This document shows positions 7,739 to 17,341 of a stretch of DNA of 17,773 nt, one piece after another. This DNA is from CAZNYG01 sp964577205 (lineage in GTDB: Bacteria > Elusimicrobiota > Endomicrobiia > Endomicrobiales > CAIRNS01), in NCBI GenBank assembly GCA_964577205.1, contig CAZNYG010000041.1:1-17773 (forward strand), given 5' to 3'. Every line of letters starts with the position of its first letter. Position 1 is the first letter of the stretch. The translations under genes were made by a program, and so were the position numbers. Under the pieces are notes generated by a model that made no database searches, was not told the origin of the DNA, and saw nothing but the letters and a program-made list of their open reading frames with translations.

Positions 7739-8977
7739 CTATTCAATGTCCTGATTTTCGTGTTCGTGCTCGTAATCTGTGCCGGGGCCCGCGGCCATGC
7801 GCTGGCCGGTTTTAAGGAAATACCCGTAAAGCGGAGACATATCCCTCAGTTTTTTTACCAGAGGCGGGAACTCAGAGAGCAGATAGTCCACATCCTCATC
7901 GGTAGTATATTTGGAAAGTGTCATAAGAATGGAACCCTGCCCCACCGCCGTATCCACGTTGATGGCCGTCAGGACGTGAGACATCTTTAACGCCTTGGAC
8001 GCGCAGGCTGAACCGCTGGAAACGAGTATCCCTTTTGAATCCAGCATCAGGAACATGCCTTCTCCTTCCACGAATTCTATCGAAAAGTTCACATTGCCGG
8101 GCAGCCGTTTTTCCGGATGGCCGTTCAGGTACACGTACTCCATTCTGCCCGGCAGTTCCCTGATCAACCGGTCGCGCAGGCGGCTCATGTTCGCTTCATT
8201 GGCCGCCATTTCTCTGGAAGCTATCTCGCAGGCCGCGCCGAGGCCGACGATAGCCGGGACATTCTCCGTTCCCGCCCTTCGGCCGCCTTCTTGAATTCCG
8301 CCGTCGATCTGAGGGATAAGCCGCAGCCCTTTTTTCACATAGAGCGCCGCCGCGCCCTTGGGCCCGTGGAATGCCGTGCCCGCCAGCGTAAGCAGGTCAG
8401 CGCCCAGTTCTTCTGCGTTCACCGGTATGGTGCCCGCGGTGCAGACGGCGTCGGTGTGGAATACTATGCCTTTCCCGCGCGCGGCCCGGGCGATATCCGC
8501 TACGGGCTGAATGGTACCGATCTCGGTGTTGGCATGCTGTATTGAAACCAGGACAGTATCATCCCGCAGGGCTTTTTCAACTTCAGCCGGATCGATCATG
8601 CCGTAACGGTCCACCGGCACCTCCGTCACTTCAAAACCGAACTGCGAAAGGCGCTTCGCCGCGTTCAGCACGGAAAAATGCTCGATGGCCGAAACCACAA
8701 TGTGTTTACCCTTTTGCCTCAACGCTTCGGCGGCGCCCTTTATCGCGAGATTGTTCGATTCCGACCCGCATGAAGTGAAAATGATCTCGTCCTCCCGGGC
8801 GCCGATCATGGAAGCTACCTTCCGTCGAGCGGTGTCGATGGCATCCCTCGACTCGGCCCCGAGCGTGTAAATGCTCTGAGGATTGCCGTAATGTTCCCGG
8901 AAATAAGGGAGCATGGCCTGGAACACGCGCTCGTCGAGCCTAGTGTTTGACTGATTATCGAGATACACCTGTTTCAT
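7739..8977 (-). CDS. IscS/NifS-like protein lacking the PLP-binding lysine
   Basis: The overall sequence is that of a class V aminotransferase-fold cysteine desulfurase: YLDNQSNTRLDERV at the N-terminus, H100 over the PLP site, N150, D176 (HTDAV), GTENVPAIVG at 236-245 and the mobile-loop cysteine C325 in SSGSACASKAL. The active-site motif normally reads S-x-H-K-x-x-G-P-K-G; here residues 199-208 read AGTAFHGPKG. Ser, His and the Schiff-base lysine are thus replaced by A199, T201 and A202, and the usual Gln after HTDAV is C179. Normal PLP-dependent desulfuration is therefore unlikely. Archaeoglobus fulgidus IscS also lacks this lysine (Asp instead), has no desulfurase activity and can donate a cysteine ligand to a cluster on IscU. 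The ATG at 8975-8977 overlaps the perR stop as ATGA and fits the family N-terminus. The tail is acidic and His-rich (EHEHE). Confidence 0.9.
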   Translation of the reverse strand: MKQVYLDNQSNTRLDERVFQAMLPYFREHYGNPQSIYTLGAESRDAIDTARRKVASMIGAREDEIIFTSCGSESNNLAIKGAAEALRQKGKHIVVSAIEHFSVLNAAKRLSQFGFEVTEVPVDRYGMIDPAEVEKALRDDTVLVSIQHANTEIGTIQPVADIARAARGKGIVFHTDAVCTAGTIPVNAEELGADLLTLAGTAFHGPKGAAALYVKKGLRLIPQIDGGIQEGGRRAGTENVPAIVGLGAACEIASREMAANEANMSRLRDRLIRELPGRMEYVYLNGHPEKRLPGNVNFSIEFVEGEGMFLMLDSKGILVSSGSACASKALKMSHVLTAINVDTAVGQGSILMTLSKYTTDEDVDYLLSEFPPLVKKLRDMSPLYGYFLKTGQRMAAGPGTDYEHEHENQDIE

Positions 8978-9399
8978 GATTTTTTCCCTGCCAGGCATTG
9001 GACGCACACGCCGCGCAGATAGCCATGTAACTCCTTTATCTGATGCCCGTGAATATGCGTCTTGTGAATGTTCGGACATTCCACCGCAACGTCCACTATC
9101 CTGCCGCATTTCTCACACAGAAGGTGATGATGGCAGCTAAGGTTCATGTCGTAGCGGATCTCCGTCCCTGTGATCATGACCGGAATGATGATACCCTTGT
9201 CCTGAAATGACCTGAGCGTGTTATAGATGGTCGTCCTGGACATCGTGGGGATCTCTTTCACCAGTTCCTTGAAGATCATTTCCGCCGTGGGATGTTCACC
9301 GAGACGTTCCATGCTCTCCAGTATCTTCAGACGCTGGAGCGTCGGTTTGATCCCTTTTTCCATTAAAAGCTGCTTAGAGTGCTCCCTGTTTGTAATCAT
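8974..9399 (-). CDS. perR: Fur-family regulator, PerR type
   Basis: The 141-residue protein has an N-terminal winged helix (about 16-83) and a C-terminal metal-binding dimerisation domain. In Bacillus subtilis PerR numbering the sensing ligands are H37, D85, H91, H93 and D104; the equivalents here are H36, D84, H90, H92 and D103 with identical spacing. The aspartate in RYD is what distinguishes PerR from iron-sensing Fur, which usually has Glu. The structural zinc cysteines are C95, C98, C132 and C135. PerR represses peroxide-defence genes until H2O2 oxidises a metal-coordinating histidine, which fits the genes downstream. It is the first gene of the operon; its start codon lies inside a PerR-box-like palindrome and only a few bases after the predicted transcription start, so autoregulation is likely. 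Confidence 0.88.
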   Translation of the reverse strand: MITNREHSKQLLMEKGIKPTLQRLKILESMERLGEHPTAEMIFKELVKEIPTMSRTTIYNTLRSFQDKGIIIPVMITGTEIRYDMNLSCHHHLLCEKCGRIVDVAVECPNIHKTHIHGHQIKELHGYLRGVCVQCLAGKKS

Positions 9400-9403
9400 T
9401 ACA
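9391..9403. promoter_or_regulatory. PerR-box-like operator over the perR start codon
   Basis: TGTAATCATTACA is a perfect 6-1-6 palindrome. It differs from the core of the Bacillus Per box (TTATAATNATTATAA) at one position per half. It covers the perR ATG (9397-9399) and lies just downstream of the predicted transcription start, so bound repressor would block initiation. That PerR binds here is inference. Confidence 0.6.
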
Positions 9404-9407
9404 GTTG

Positions 9408-9420
9408 TGTATTATATACA
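9408..9420. promoter_or_regulatory. Second PerR-box-like palindrome over the -10 element
   Basis: TGTATTATATACA is a near-perfect palindrome (five of six pairs per half) that encloses the TATAAT box. Its centre is 17 bases from the centre of the operator at 9391-9403. The spacing and likeness suggest a second repressor site, but AT-rich promoter DNA yields such matches easily. Confidence 0.35.
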
Positions 9421-9435
9421 TTTGTATTGGCTTTG

Positions 9436-9439
<4 letters not shown>
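9411..9439 (-). promoter_or_regulatory. Consensus sigma70-type promoter of the perR operon
   Basis: On the minus strand, TTGACA (9439-9434), a 17-base spacer and TATAAT (9416-9411) match the housekeeping consensus exactly. Initiation about seven bases downstream would fall near 9404, only about five bases before the perR ATG at 9399. The transcript would be almost leaderless and could not carry a Shine-Dalgarno site. The TGA inside the -35 box is the copA stop codon. Confidence 0.85.
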
Positions 9440-11694
<2,255 letters not shown>

Positions 11695-11761
11695 TGTGGT
11701 GTGCAGTTCAGATGATGTATCGACAGATTATTCCTGCTCCCCCGGATTGCCATTGCCGATT

Positions 11762-11772
11762 CTCAATTTGAG
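11762..11772. promoter_or_regulatory. Short palindrome upstream of copA
   Basis: CTCAATTTGAG (arms CTCAA/TTGAG) lies 68 bases or more upstream of the copA start, next to a minus-strand TTGACT. The 114-base gap contains no convincing -10 box at the right distance and no recognisable CsoR or CueR operator. It may be a regulator site, but the support is weak. Confidence 0.2.
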
Positions 11773-11808
11773 TCAATTTACATTTTACTTTTTTCGTTTA
11801 ACATTGTT

Positions 11809-13404
11809 TTATAACGGAGATACTCTTACCGCTTTTTTCGGCGTCACGGGGCACTTGTTCTCGCATATCGCGCAGCCGACGCACAGGCCCCTGTCGATGA
11901 CCGGCATACCGATCTTTGTGCCGTCACCCAGAACGCGTTCCTGCACCTTGATCGCTTTTTCGGGGATCGGGCAGTGTTCTTCACATACCAGGCAACTCTG
12001 GTCGCTGCTCCACGGGATACAGATCGAACGGTCAACCGCGGCAAGCCCCAGTTTTGTACGCCGCTTTTCTTCAACGCTCAAACTCCGTATGGCGCCGGTA
12101 GGACACACCTGCGTGCACAATGTACACTGATATTCGCAATAAGCGATCTTCGTGTTCAGGCGCGGCGTCCACACGCCGTCCAATCCGCTTTCCAGAAGGG
12201 CTGGATGCAGCGCGTTGGTCAGGCAGACTTTCATGCAGTTGCCGCATCGCACGCACCGCTGGACGAACTCCTGTTCCGGCAATGCTCCAGGCGGACGGAT
12301 GACAGTCCGTATCCTTCCTGCCGTACGGCGCGCCGCGCCGGAAAGAAAAACAAGCGTGCTTCCCAGAACGCCCAGGAACTGCCCCCTGCTCATCATGCTT
12401 CCCGACTGATGCGGGTCCGGTGCTGCCGGGTTGCGCGAAGGCGGCGGAGGCAGCGGGCTGCCGTCCGATCCGAAGTGGACCGGTTCGCCCTGAAGCGCGT
12501 TTCCTTTTTGTCCGGGATCGGAATGCCTGAAAGAAAAAGAAACGTTACCCCTGGGACAACGGGACACGCAGTCCATGCACATGACGCACTCAGACGCCGC
12601 GCAGCTGTTGTCCGAACGTATGGCGTTGGTGCGGCATACGTCGCGGCACAGGCTGCATCCCGACGGACAGCCTGACGTCTTCCGCCTTAAAAACGGCGCG
12701 CGTGACGCCAGTCCGAGCATGGCGCCAAGAGGGCAGATATACCGGCACCAGAAACGCCGGCGCACGATGACCAGCACGAGTACCGTTAAGAACACCACCG
12801 TGACAAGGGCCGCGTGCGAAAAGCGCGGATGACTGATATCAAGCACGTTCTGCTGGAACCCGAAGTAAAAACCCTCAAGCCACGCGGGCGACCCCGTTAC
12901 AGACATAAGGAAGGCAAAGGCGCGCTCAAGAGCGTTGTTAGCGAACGGATGCACCGTAAAGGAAAACGTGCGCACGAAAATGGTTATCGGGTCGAACAGC
13001 CAGACAAGCTGGATCCCCGCAAGCGCCGCGATAAATAACAGGCCGAGCAGAACGTACTTTACCGCGAGTCCGCGGCCCGGTTCTCCTTCGCGTTTTCTGA
13101 TAAACCGCCCGACTATGGCGGCCTCGGCGTCCATGACGGCTCCCAGCGGGCATATCCATCCGCAGAAGACCCGCCCGAGAACGTATGCCCCGGCAAGCGT
13201 AACGGCGGAAAAGATCAGTCCAGCAAGAAGCACCCGCTCGGCGATCGCCGTCATGACCATCACCAGCGGATCCGCCTGAAACAGGTACGAGGGATTGACG
13301 AACCCCCTGAGCGGATACTTGGTCATCCAGATGACGATGAACAATCCGGCAAAGATCGCCGTCTGAACGGCCCGCCGAATATAAACGGGGAATGGTTTGT
13401 TCAT
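11809..13404 (-). CDS. Membrane polyferredoxin, NapH-NapG-like fusion
   Basis: The 531-residue protein combines two families. Residues 1-240 resemble the NapH/MauN membrane electron-transfer family: hydrophobic helices at about 10-28, 50-75, 115-140 and 200-215 and the paired motifs FCGWICPLGA (80-89) and CRYICPLGA (220-228). Residues 246-283 hold two ferredoxin-type cysteine groups. A Pro/Ser/Gly-rich linker (about 292-336) follows, then a Tat-like segment SRGQFLG (339-345) with a hydrophobic stretch, and a NapG-like region with four cysteine groups starting at C384, C423, C462 and C508. About six [4Fe-4S] clusters are predicted. An internal ATG pair at 12391-12396, behind a weak GGGAAG, could start the second half separately. 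The family moves electrons between the quinone pool or ferredoxin and periplasmic partners; the partner here is unknown. Confidence 0.85.
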   Translation of the reverse strand: MNKPFPVYIRRAVQTAIFAGLFIVIWMTKYPLRGFVNPSYLFQADPLVMVMTAIAERVLLAGLIFSAVTLAGAYVLGRVFCGWICPLGAVMDAEAAIVGRFIRKREGEPGRGLAVKYVLLGLLFIAALAGIQLVWLFDPITIFVRTFSFTVHPFANNALERAFAFLMSVTGSPAWLEGFYFGFQQNVLDISHPRFSHAALVTVVFLTVLVLVIVRRRFWCRYICPLGAMLGLASRAPFLRRKTSGCPSGCSLCRDVCRTNAIRSDNSCAASECVMCMDCVSRCPRGNVSFSFRHSDPGQKGNALQGEPVHFGSDGSPLPPPPSRNPAAPDPHQSGSMMSRGQFLGVLGSTLVFLSGAARRTAGRIRTVIRPPGALPEQEFVQRCVRCGNCMKVCLTNALHPALLESGLDGVWTPRLNTKIAYCEYQCTLCTQVCPTGAIRSLSVEEKRRTKLGLAAVDRSICIPWSSDQSCLVCEEHCPIPEKAIKVQERVLGDGTKIGMPVIDRGLCVGCAICENKCPVTPKKAVRVSPL

Positions 13405-13420
13405 AAATACCTTAACAACG

Positions 13421-13570
13421 GGCGCTGGACGCGGGACACTTGATCATAGACCTGATGCATTCAAAGACTTTTTAGCACGGACTGAAGTCCGCGCCTACCA
13501 ATGATAAGAGCAACACTTTGTCGTTCCGATCCGTTAATCCCATGTCCAGCGTCCAGTGTCTTGTGTCCGC
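13421..13570. repeat. Inverted-repeat region with a central hairpin
   Basis: The gap between DUF362 and the polyferredoxin gene is flanked by related sequences in opposite orientation. GCTGGACGCGGGACA is at the left (13424-13438), and the reverse complement of 13541-13558 contains CTGGACGCTGGACA. In the middle, 13475-13483 and 13486-13494 form an 8-of-9-pair hairpin (GCACGGACT/AGTCCGCGC) of a kind seen as dispersed palindromes in many genomes. No T-run follows, so it is not a clear terminator. Confidence 0.5.
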
Positions 13571-13572
13571 TT

Positions 13573-14565
13573 CTATATCATTATTTCCTTGATCCGGGCT
13601 TTTTTCAGGTCTTTGCTTCCCAATCCGGCCGCGGCGCCTGCGACCACGGTATTAATCTGGTCCGGCGCAAAACCGAACAACGCGGCGGCACGCGCGTCCG
13701 CGAGTACCGGATCTACTGACGCGATGATGGTGTCGGTCCTCTTCACGTCGTCCGGGTTGCCCCCGTTCGGGCCGCCCCGCAGGAGGATGCGCGTCGCATC
13801 GATGATGTTCAGGTCGGGTTTGATGAAGGCCGTCACCTCAGCCAGTTTACGGCCGATCTGCTGGTGCATCCTGCCGCGCGGCCCTCCGCAGACGCCCATC
13901 AGGTTTTTCATTGACAACGTCAGATCGGTAAGCCCGTGATCTTTGGCTATCGGCACATTGATGAAGCAATCGCATTCGGCCGCGTCCTTCAGGATCGGCC
14001 AGTCCTGCATAAGGCTGCCCGCGGGGAACTGTCCCGGGAGATAACGCCACTCGTCGGTATAGAAGACGATCGCGCCCGCGGACCGCGCGGCGGCGGCGAT
14101 ACCGCTGTTCTCGTAGCAGCGGCGCGGATCGTTGCAGGTATTGTCGAACACCTTGACCATTTTGGCGCCGGCGCCGCGGCACAGCCGCACGATCTCCGCC
14201 ACGACGGCGGGGTTGGTATCGGCCGCCTGCTCTGGGGAACGGTCCCACCCGATGTTCGGCTTGACTACGACCACGTCGCCCTTGCGGACGAACAGCGATA
14301 TTCCGCCAAGGGCTTCGACGGCGCGGCGCGTGTTCACCGCGGGATCGGGGCCTTTGACGACGGCAAGGTCGGTCAGGGTGGAGACTTTTCTCCCGGCACG
14401 CGGGCTCAGTGTTTTTCCCGTGCGCGCAAGGGCGCGCTGCGGCGCGGCTCCGCCGATAAAGGCCCAGCCCAGCAGGGTTCCAGTGATCTTCAGGAAACTT
14501 GCACGGGAAAGCGGCATGTCAAAGAACTGTTTCAGTTTTTTCTCCGAAATGTTATTTTCGCTCAC
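13573..14565 (-). CDS. DUF362 family protein with Tat-like signal peptide
   Basis: DUF362 proteins are of uncertain function and are often encoded near ferredoxins and other Fe-S proteins. This one has 330 residues. The N-terminus has a Tat-like signal: SRASFLK at 20-26 (one arginine only), a hydrophobic stretch at about 27-42 and a possible cleavage after ALA near residue 47. The mature domain contains VVVKPNIGW, a FDNTCNDP segment and SMKNLMGVCGG, typical of the family. Translation begins at a GTG (14563-14565) behind AAGGAG; no in-frame ATG gives a better start. The gene sits between tatC and the polyferredoxin gene, so it may be an exported partner of that electron-transfer protein; this is inference. 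Confidence 0.85.
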   Translation of the reverse strand: MSENNISEKKLKQFFDMPLSRASFLKITGTLLGWAFIGGAAPQRALARTGKTLSPRAGRKVSTLTDLAVVKGPDPAVNTRRAVEALGGISLFVRKGDVVVVKPNIGWDRSPEQAADTNPAVVAEIVRLCRGAGAKMVKVFDNTCNDPRRCYENSGIAAAARSAGAIVFYTDEWRYLPGQFPAGSLMQDWPILKDAAECDCFINVPIAKDHGLTDLTLSMKNLMGVCGGPRGRMHQQIGRKLAEVTAFIKPDLNIIDATRILLRGGPNGGNPDDVKRTDTIIASVDPVLADARAAALFGFAPDQINTVVAGAAAGLGSKDLKKARIKEIMI

Positions 14566-14592
14566 TTCGCCTCTCCTTGGGAGTCCGCGCGG

Positions 14593-14610
14593 GGGCGGGC
14601 TTAGCCGCCC
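14593..14610 (-). other. GC-rich hairpin at the tatC stop codon
   Basis: GGGCGG and CCGCCC form a six-pair stem with a six-base loop enclosing the tatC TAA. There is no T-run, so it is not an obvious intrinsic terminator; it may stabilise the tatAC message or partly separate it from the DUF362 gene. Confidence 0.35.
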
Positions 14611-15410
14611 GGATAAATCGCGTGATCAATTCTTCCCACTGTCTTAAATTCAACATACGAAGACACGACTATTCCCGCTTCAAATAGAAGGATCATCGGC
14701 GCGACAAAAATGAGCATGGTAAAAGCATCGGGCGTCGGGGTCAGCACAGCTGCCGCGACGCATATGCCGAAATAGACTTCTTTCCGGTGCCGTCGGAGAA
14801 AAGCAGGATTCACGATGCCGGCCCGCGTCAGGACGGCCGCTATCACGGGGATCTCGAACATGATGCCGCCGAGCACAAGCAGTGAAAGAATGAACGAAAG
14901 ATAGCTGCTGAGCGTTATCATCGGCTCCGCTACCTTGCCCGCAAGCCCGAGAAGGAACCGCAGAGAAAAAGGCAGAACGACGGTGTAGGTGAACACGCAA
15001 CCCGCCAGAAAAAGAAAAAACGCCGCGCCAACCCACGCGGGCAGGGAACGGCGCAGATCGACAGGAACAGCGGGCCTGATGAACAGCCAGAACTGATGGA
15101 ACAACAGGGGGCTGACCGCGAATATACCGGCTGCCAGGGCGGCCTTTACATATAATGAGACGATCTCGGCGGGTTTAAGGATGGTAAAACGGGTGACAAG
15201 CCCGTGTGAAGGATACGTAAGGAATGCGATAATACGGTCGCCAAAGAAAAGTGAAACAATGGTACCGGCCAGGATAAACCAGACACAATGTAACAGCCTG
15301 CGACGCAGTTCATCAAGGTGTTCGGTAAACGGAAGGATGGAGCAGCCGCTGCCGGTCGCGGCGTTGCCATACGGACCCGGATGAGCGTTATCCCTGTTTG
15401 TCTCCGCCAT
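14601..15410 (-). CDS. tatC: Twin-arginine translocase subunit TatC
   Basis: TatC is the membrane receptor for folded proteins carrying Tat signals. The 269-residue protein shows several hydrophobic segments, the N-terminal motif FTEHLDELRRRLL with E34 (E. coli E15), the YLSFILSLLVLGGIMFEIP region with the conserved Glu, and LTPTPDAFTML in the late helices. In the first periplasm-to-cytoplasm loop, E. coli has FIAPALYKHE (E103); here it reads FIRPAVPVDL, so that glutamate is Leu119 with an Asp just before it. The start codon lies inside the end of tatA, giving a 23-base overlap. It has an extended N-terminus of about 20 polar residues. Cotranscribed with tatA from the promoter at 15620-15648. 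Confidence 0.94.
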   Translation of the reverse strand: MAETNRDNAHPGPYGNAATGSGCSILPFTEHLDELRRRLLHCVWFILAGTIVSLFFGDRIIAFLTYPSHGLVTRFTILKPAEIVSLYVKAALAAGIFAVSPLLFHQFWLFIRPAVPVDLRRSLPAWVGAAFFLFLAGCVFTYTVVLPFSLRFLLGLAGKVAEPMITLSSYLSFILSLLVLGGIMFEIPVIAAVLTRAGIVNPAFLRRHRKEVYFGICVAAAVLTPTPDAFTMLIFVAPMILLFEAGIVVSSYVEFKTVGRIDHAIYPGG

Positions 15411-15576
15411 CCCCAGGTTCCCCCTTCTTGGAATCGTCGCCGCCCTGAAGCGCTTTTTTCAACTCCCGCACCGACTGTCCGATGGCTTTGCCGACTTCAG
15501 GAAGACGCCGTGAACCGAACAAGAGAAGTGCGATAATGGCAAGGATAACGATCTCTTGAAAACCCAATCCGAACAT
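15388..15576 (-). CDS. tatA: Twin-arginine translocase subunit TatA
   Basis: TatA oligomers form the transport pathway of the Tat system. The 62-residue protein has a short transmembrane helix (about 3-20, FQEIVILAIIALLLFG) followed by the conserved FGSRRLPEVGKAIGQSVREL amphipathic helix and a polar Gly/Asp/Lys-rich tail. It is short but within the TatA/E range. The ATG is preceded by GAGGT. It is the first gene of the tatAC-DUF362-polyferredoxin group. Confidence 0.95.
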   Translation of the reverse strand: MFGLGFQEIVILAIIALLLFGSRRLPEVGKAIGQSVRELKKALQGGDDSKKGEPGDGGDKQG

Positions 15577-15619
15577 GAATTACCTCACTTCGATCGCGCG
15601 TAACTTCGACTGCAGCTCC

Positions 15620-15648
15620 ATTATAACACCCTTGGATTCCCTTGTCAA
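15620..15648 (-). promoter_or_regulatory. Consensus sigma70-type promoter of tatA
   Basis: TTGACA (15648-15643), a 17-base spacer and TATAAT (15625-15620) on the minus strand match the consensus exactly. A start near 15613 gives a leader of about 37 bases with the tatA ribosome site. It lies in the 107-base gap after prfC, where no intrinsic terminator is visible. Confidence 0.85.
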
Positions 15649-15683
15649 CGAACGGGGATCTCGCGTTTATCATTCCAATATTT

Positions 15684-17273
15684 TTACTGCTGCTGGTGGA
15701 TCTCGGATGTGAAATGGAACTCTATGGCGGGATTGTCGGCTATCAGGTGGCGGAGGGTCCACTCTGACTCCGAGAAAAAGACAACGTGGTCGTCCTTGTC
15801 ACGGCCGACGCGTTCCATGCGGTACCGGCAGAACTCTTCCAGGGCATTCTCATCTTTTGAGGTCAGCCAGCAGGCTTTGTAGAACCGGAGGGGTTCAAAA
15901 CGGCAGGAAGCGCCGTACTCGTGTTCCAGGCGGTACTGAATGACGTCGAACTGGAGCTGGCCCACGGTGCCGATGATCTTGCGCCGTCCATGGTCCTGGG
16001 TAAAGAGCTGTGCCACGCCTTCGTCGGTAAGTTCCCGCACGCCCTTTTCCAGCTGTTTGGCCTTCATCGACGTGTTGATCAGCTCCATGAAGATCTCGGG
16101 CGAGAAACGAGGGATCCCCTGGAAGACCAGGTTCTCCCCTTCGGTCAGCGTGTCGCCTATCTTGAAGTTGTCGCGGTCATAAAGGCCGATAACGTCGCCG
16201 GGAAAAGCTTCTTCGACAACGTCCTTTTTCTGGCCCACAAAGGTGGCAGGGTTGTTAAAACGGAAATCCTTGTCTAAGCGGACATGGTGGAAGAATTTGT
16301 TGCGTTCGAACCTGCCGGAACAGACGCGAAAGAAGGCGATTCGGTCCCGGTGGCGGAGGTCGATGTTAGCGTGGATCTTGAACACGAACCCGCTGAGCTT
16401 GTCTTCGTTGGGGCTCACTACGCGGGTGTTCGCCTCGCGGGAGCCCGGGGTGGGAGCGATCTCGCAGAAAGTGTCCAGCAGTTCCTTGACGCCGAAATTG
16501 TTTATCGCGCTGCCGAAGAAGACCGGCGCCAGATAGCCGCCCAGATAATCCTTGACTTCAAAAGGTGAATAGACGCCGTCCGCGAGAGAAGTTTCTTCCC
16601 TCAGCGTTTTGGCGTAATCTTTGCCGATGGCCTCATCGAGTTGAGGGTCCGAAAGGTCGGTAATATTGACGATATCTTCTCCGATGGTCGCGCGCCCGGG
16701 CCGGAACAGGTGCAGATGCCTGCGATACATATTGTAGACGCCCTTGAAACTGCTGCCCCTGCTGATAGGCCAGCTGAGCGGCCGCACATTTATCTGAAGC
16801 TTGTCTTCCAGCTCGTCGAGCAGAGCGACGGGTTCCTGCCCTTCACGGTCCAGCTTGTTGATGAAGATGATGACCGGCGTGCTGCGCATCCGGCAGACTT
16901 CCATCAGCTTTTCCGTCTGGGATTCCACGCCCTTGACCGAGTCCACGACCAGAATGACGCTGTCCACCGCCGTAAGGGTGCGGTAGGTATCTTCCGCGAA
17001 GTCCTTATGGCCGGGCGTATCAAGCAGGTTGACCCTGAGCCCATTATAGTCGATGCTCATGACGGACGTAGCCACGGAAATACCGCGCTGCCGTTCGATA
17101 TCCATGAAGTCCGAGGCAACGTTCTTCTTGATCTTGTTGGACTTCACCGCCCCCGCCGTCTGGATCGCGCCCGCGAAAAGCAGCAGCTTCTCCGTCAGCG
17201 TCGTTTTCCCCGCGTCCGGATGGCTGATAATGGCAAAAGTCCGCCGTTTACTTATCTCTTCTTCGTAACTCAT
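15684..17273 (-). CDS. prfC: Peptide chain release factor 3
   Basis: RF3 is a GTPase that recycles RF1 and RF2 from the ribosome after peptide release. The 529 residues match the usual length. The N-terminus KRRTFAIISHPDAGKTT (9-25) includes the G1 loop. The switch segment ERQRGISV, DTPGHKDF (G3) and FINKLDRE (G4) follow, and the C-terminal RF3 domains contain VGQLQFDVIQYRLEHEYG. This combination separates it from EF-G, LepA and TypA. The ATG lacks a strong Shine-Dalgarno site, but the N-terminus fits the family. Upstream are two palindromic repeats; I see no convincing promoter. Confidence 0.97.
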   Translation of the reverse strand: MSYEEEISKRRTFAIISHPDAGKTTLTEKLLLFAGAIQTAGAVKSNKIKKNVASDFMDIERQRGISVATSVMSIDYNGLRVNLLDTPGHKDFAEDTYRTLTAVDSVILVVDSVKGVESQTEKLMEVCRMRSTPVIIFINKLDREGQEPVALLDELEDKLQINVRPLSWPISRGSSFKGVYNMYRRHLHLFRPGRATIGEDIVNITDLSDPQLDEAIGKDYAKTLREETSLADGVYSPFEVKDYLGGYLAPVFFGSAINNFGVKELLDTFCEIAPTPGSREANTRVVSPNEDKLSGFVFKIHANIDLRHRDRIAFFRVCSGRFERNKFFHHVRLDKDFRFNNPATFVGQKKDVVEEAFPGDVIGLYDRDNFKIGDTLTEGENLVFQGIPRFSPEIFMELINTSMKAKQLEKGVRELTDEGVAQLFTQDHGRRKIIGTVGQLQFDVIQYRLEHEYGASCRFEPLRFYKACWLTSKDENALEEFCRYRMERVGRDKDDHVVFFSESEWTLRHLIADNPAIEFHFTSEIHQQQ

Positions 17274-17289
17274 ATTGTTTTGTTGATGG

Positions 17290-17322
17290 TGTCATACCCG
17301 AAAGCCGCAATCGGGCATCCAT
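17290..17322. repeat. Dispersed palindromic repeat upstream of prfC, type 1
   Basis: On the minus strand it reads ATGGATGCCCGA, a short loop, then TCGGGTATGACA. The imperfect inverted arms with ATGGAT and TGACA ends match a class of intergenic palindromes found in many bacterial genomes. It lies 17 bases upstream of the prfC start codon. Confidence 0.55.
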
Positions 17323-17341
17323 AATTTCCCCTTCTTCATTC

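Noticed and set aside
8978..9109. Longer start for the IscS-like protein
   Set aside because: The extra 44 residues lie within the perR coding region in another frame and have no family likeness; the ATG at 8977 overlaps the perR stop in the usual coupled way.
11695..11808. Promoter of copA from TTGACT at 11771-11776
   Set aside because: No acceptable -10 box lies 16-18 bases downstream.
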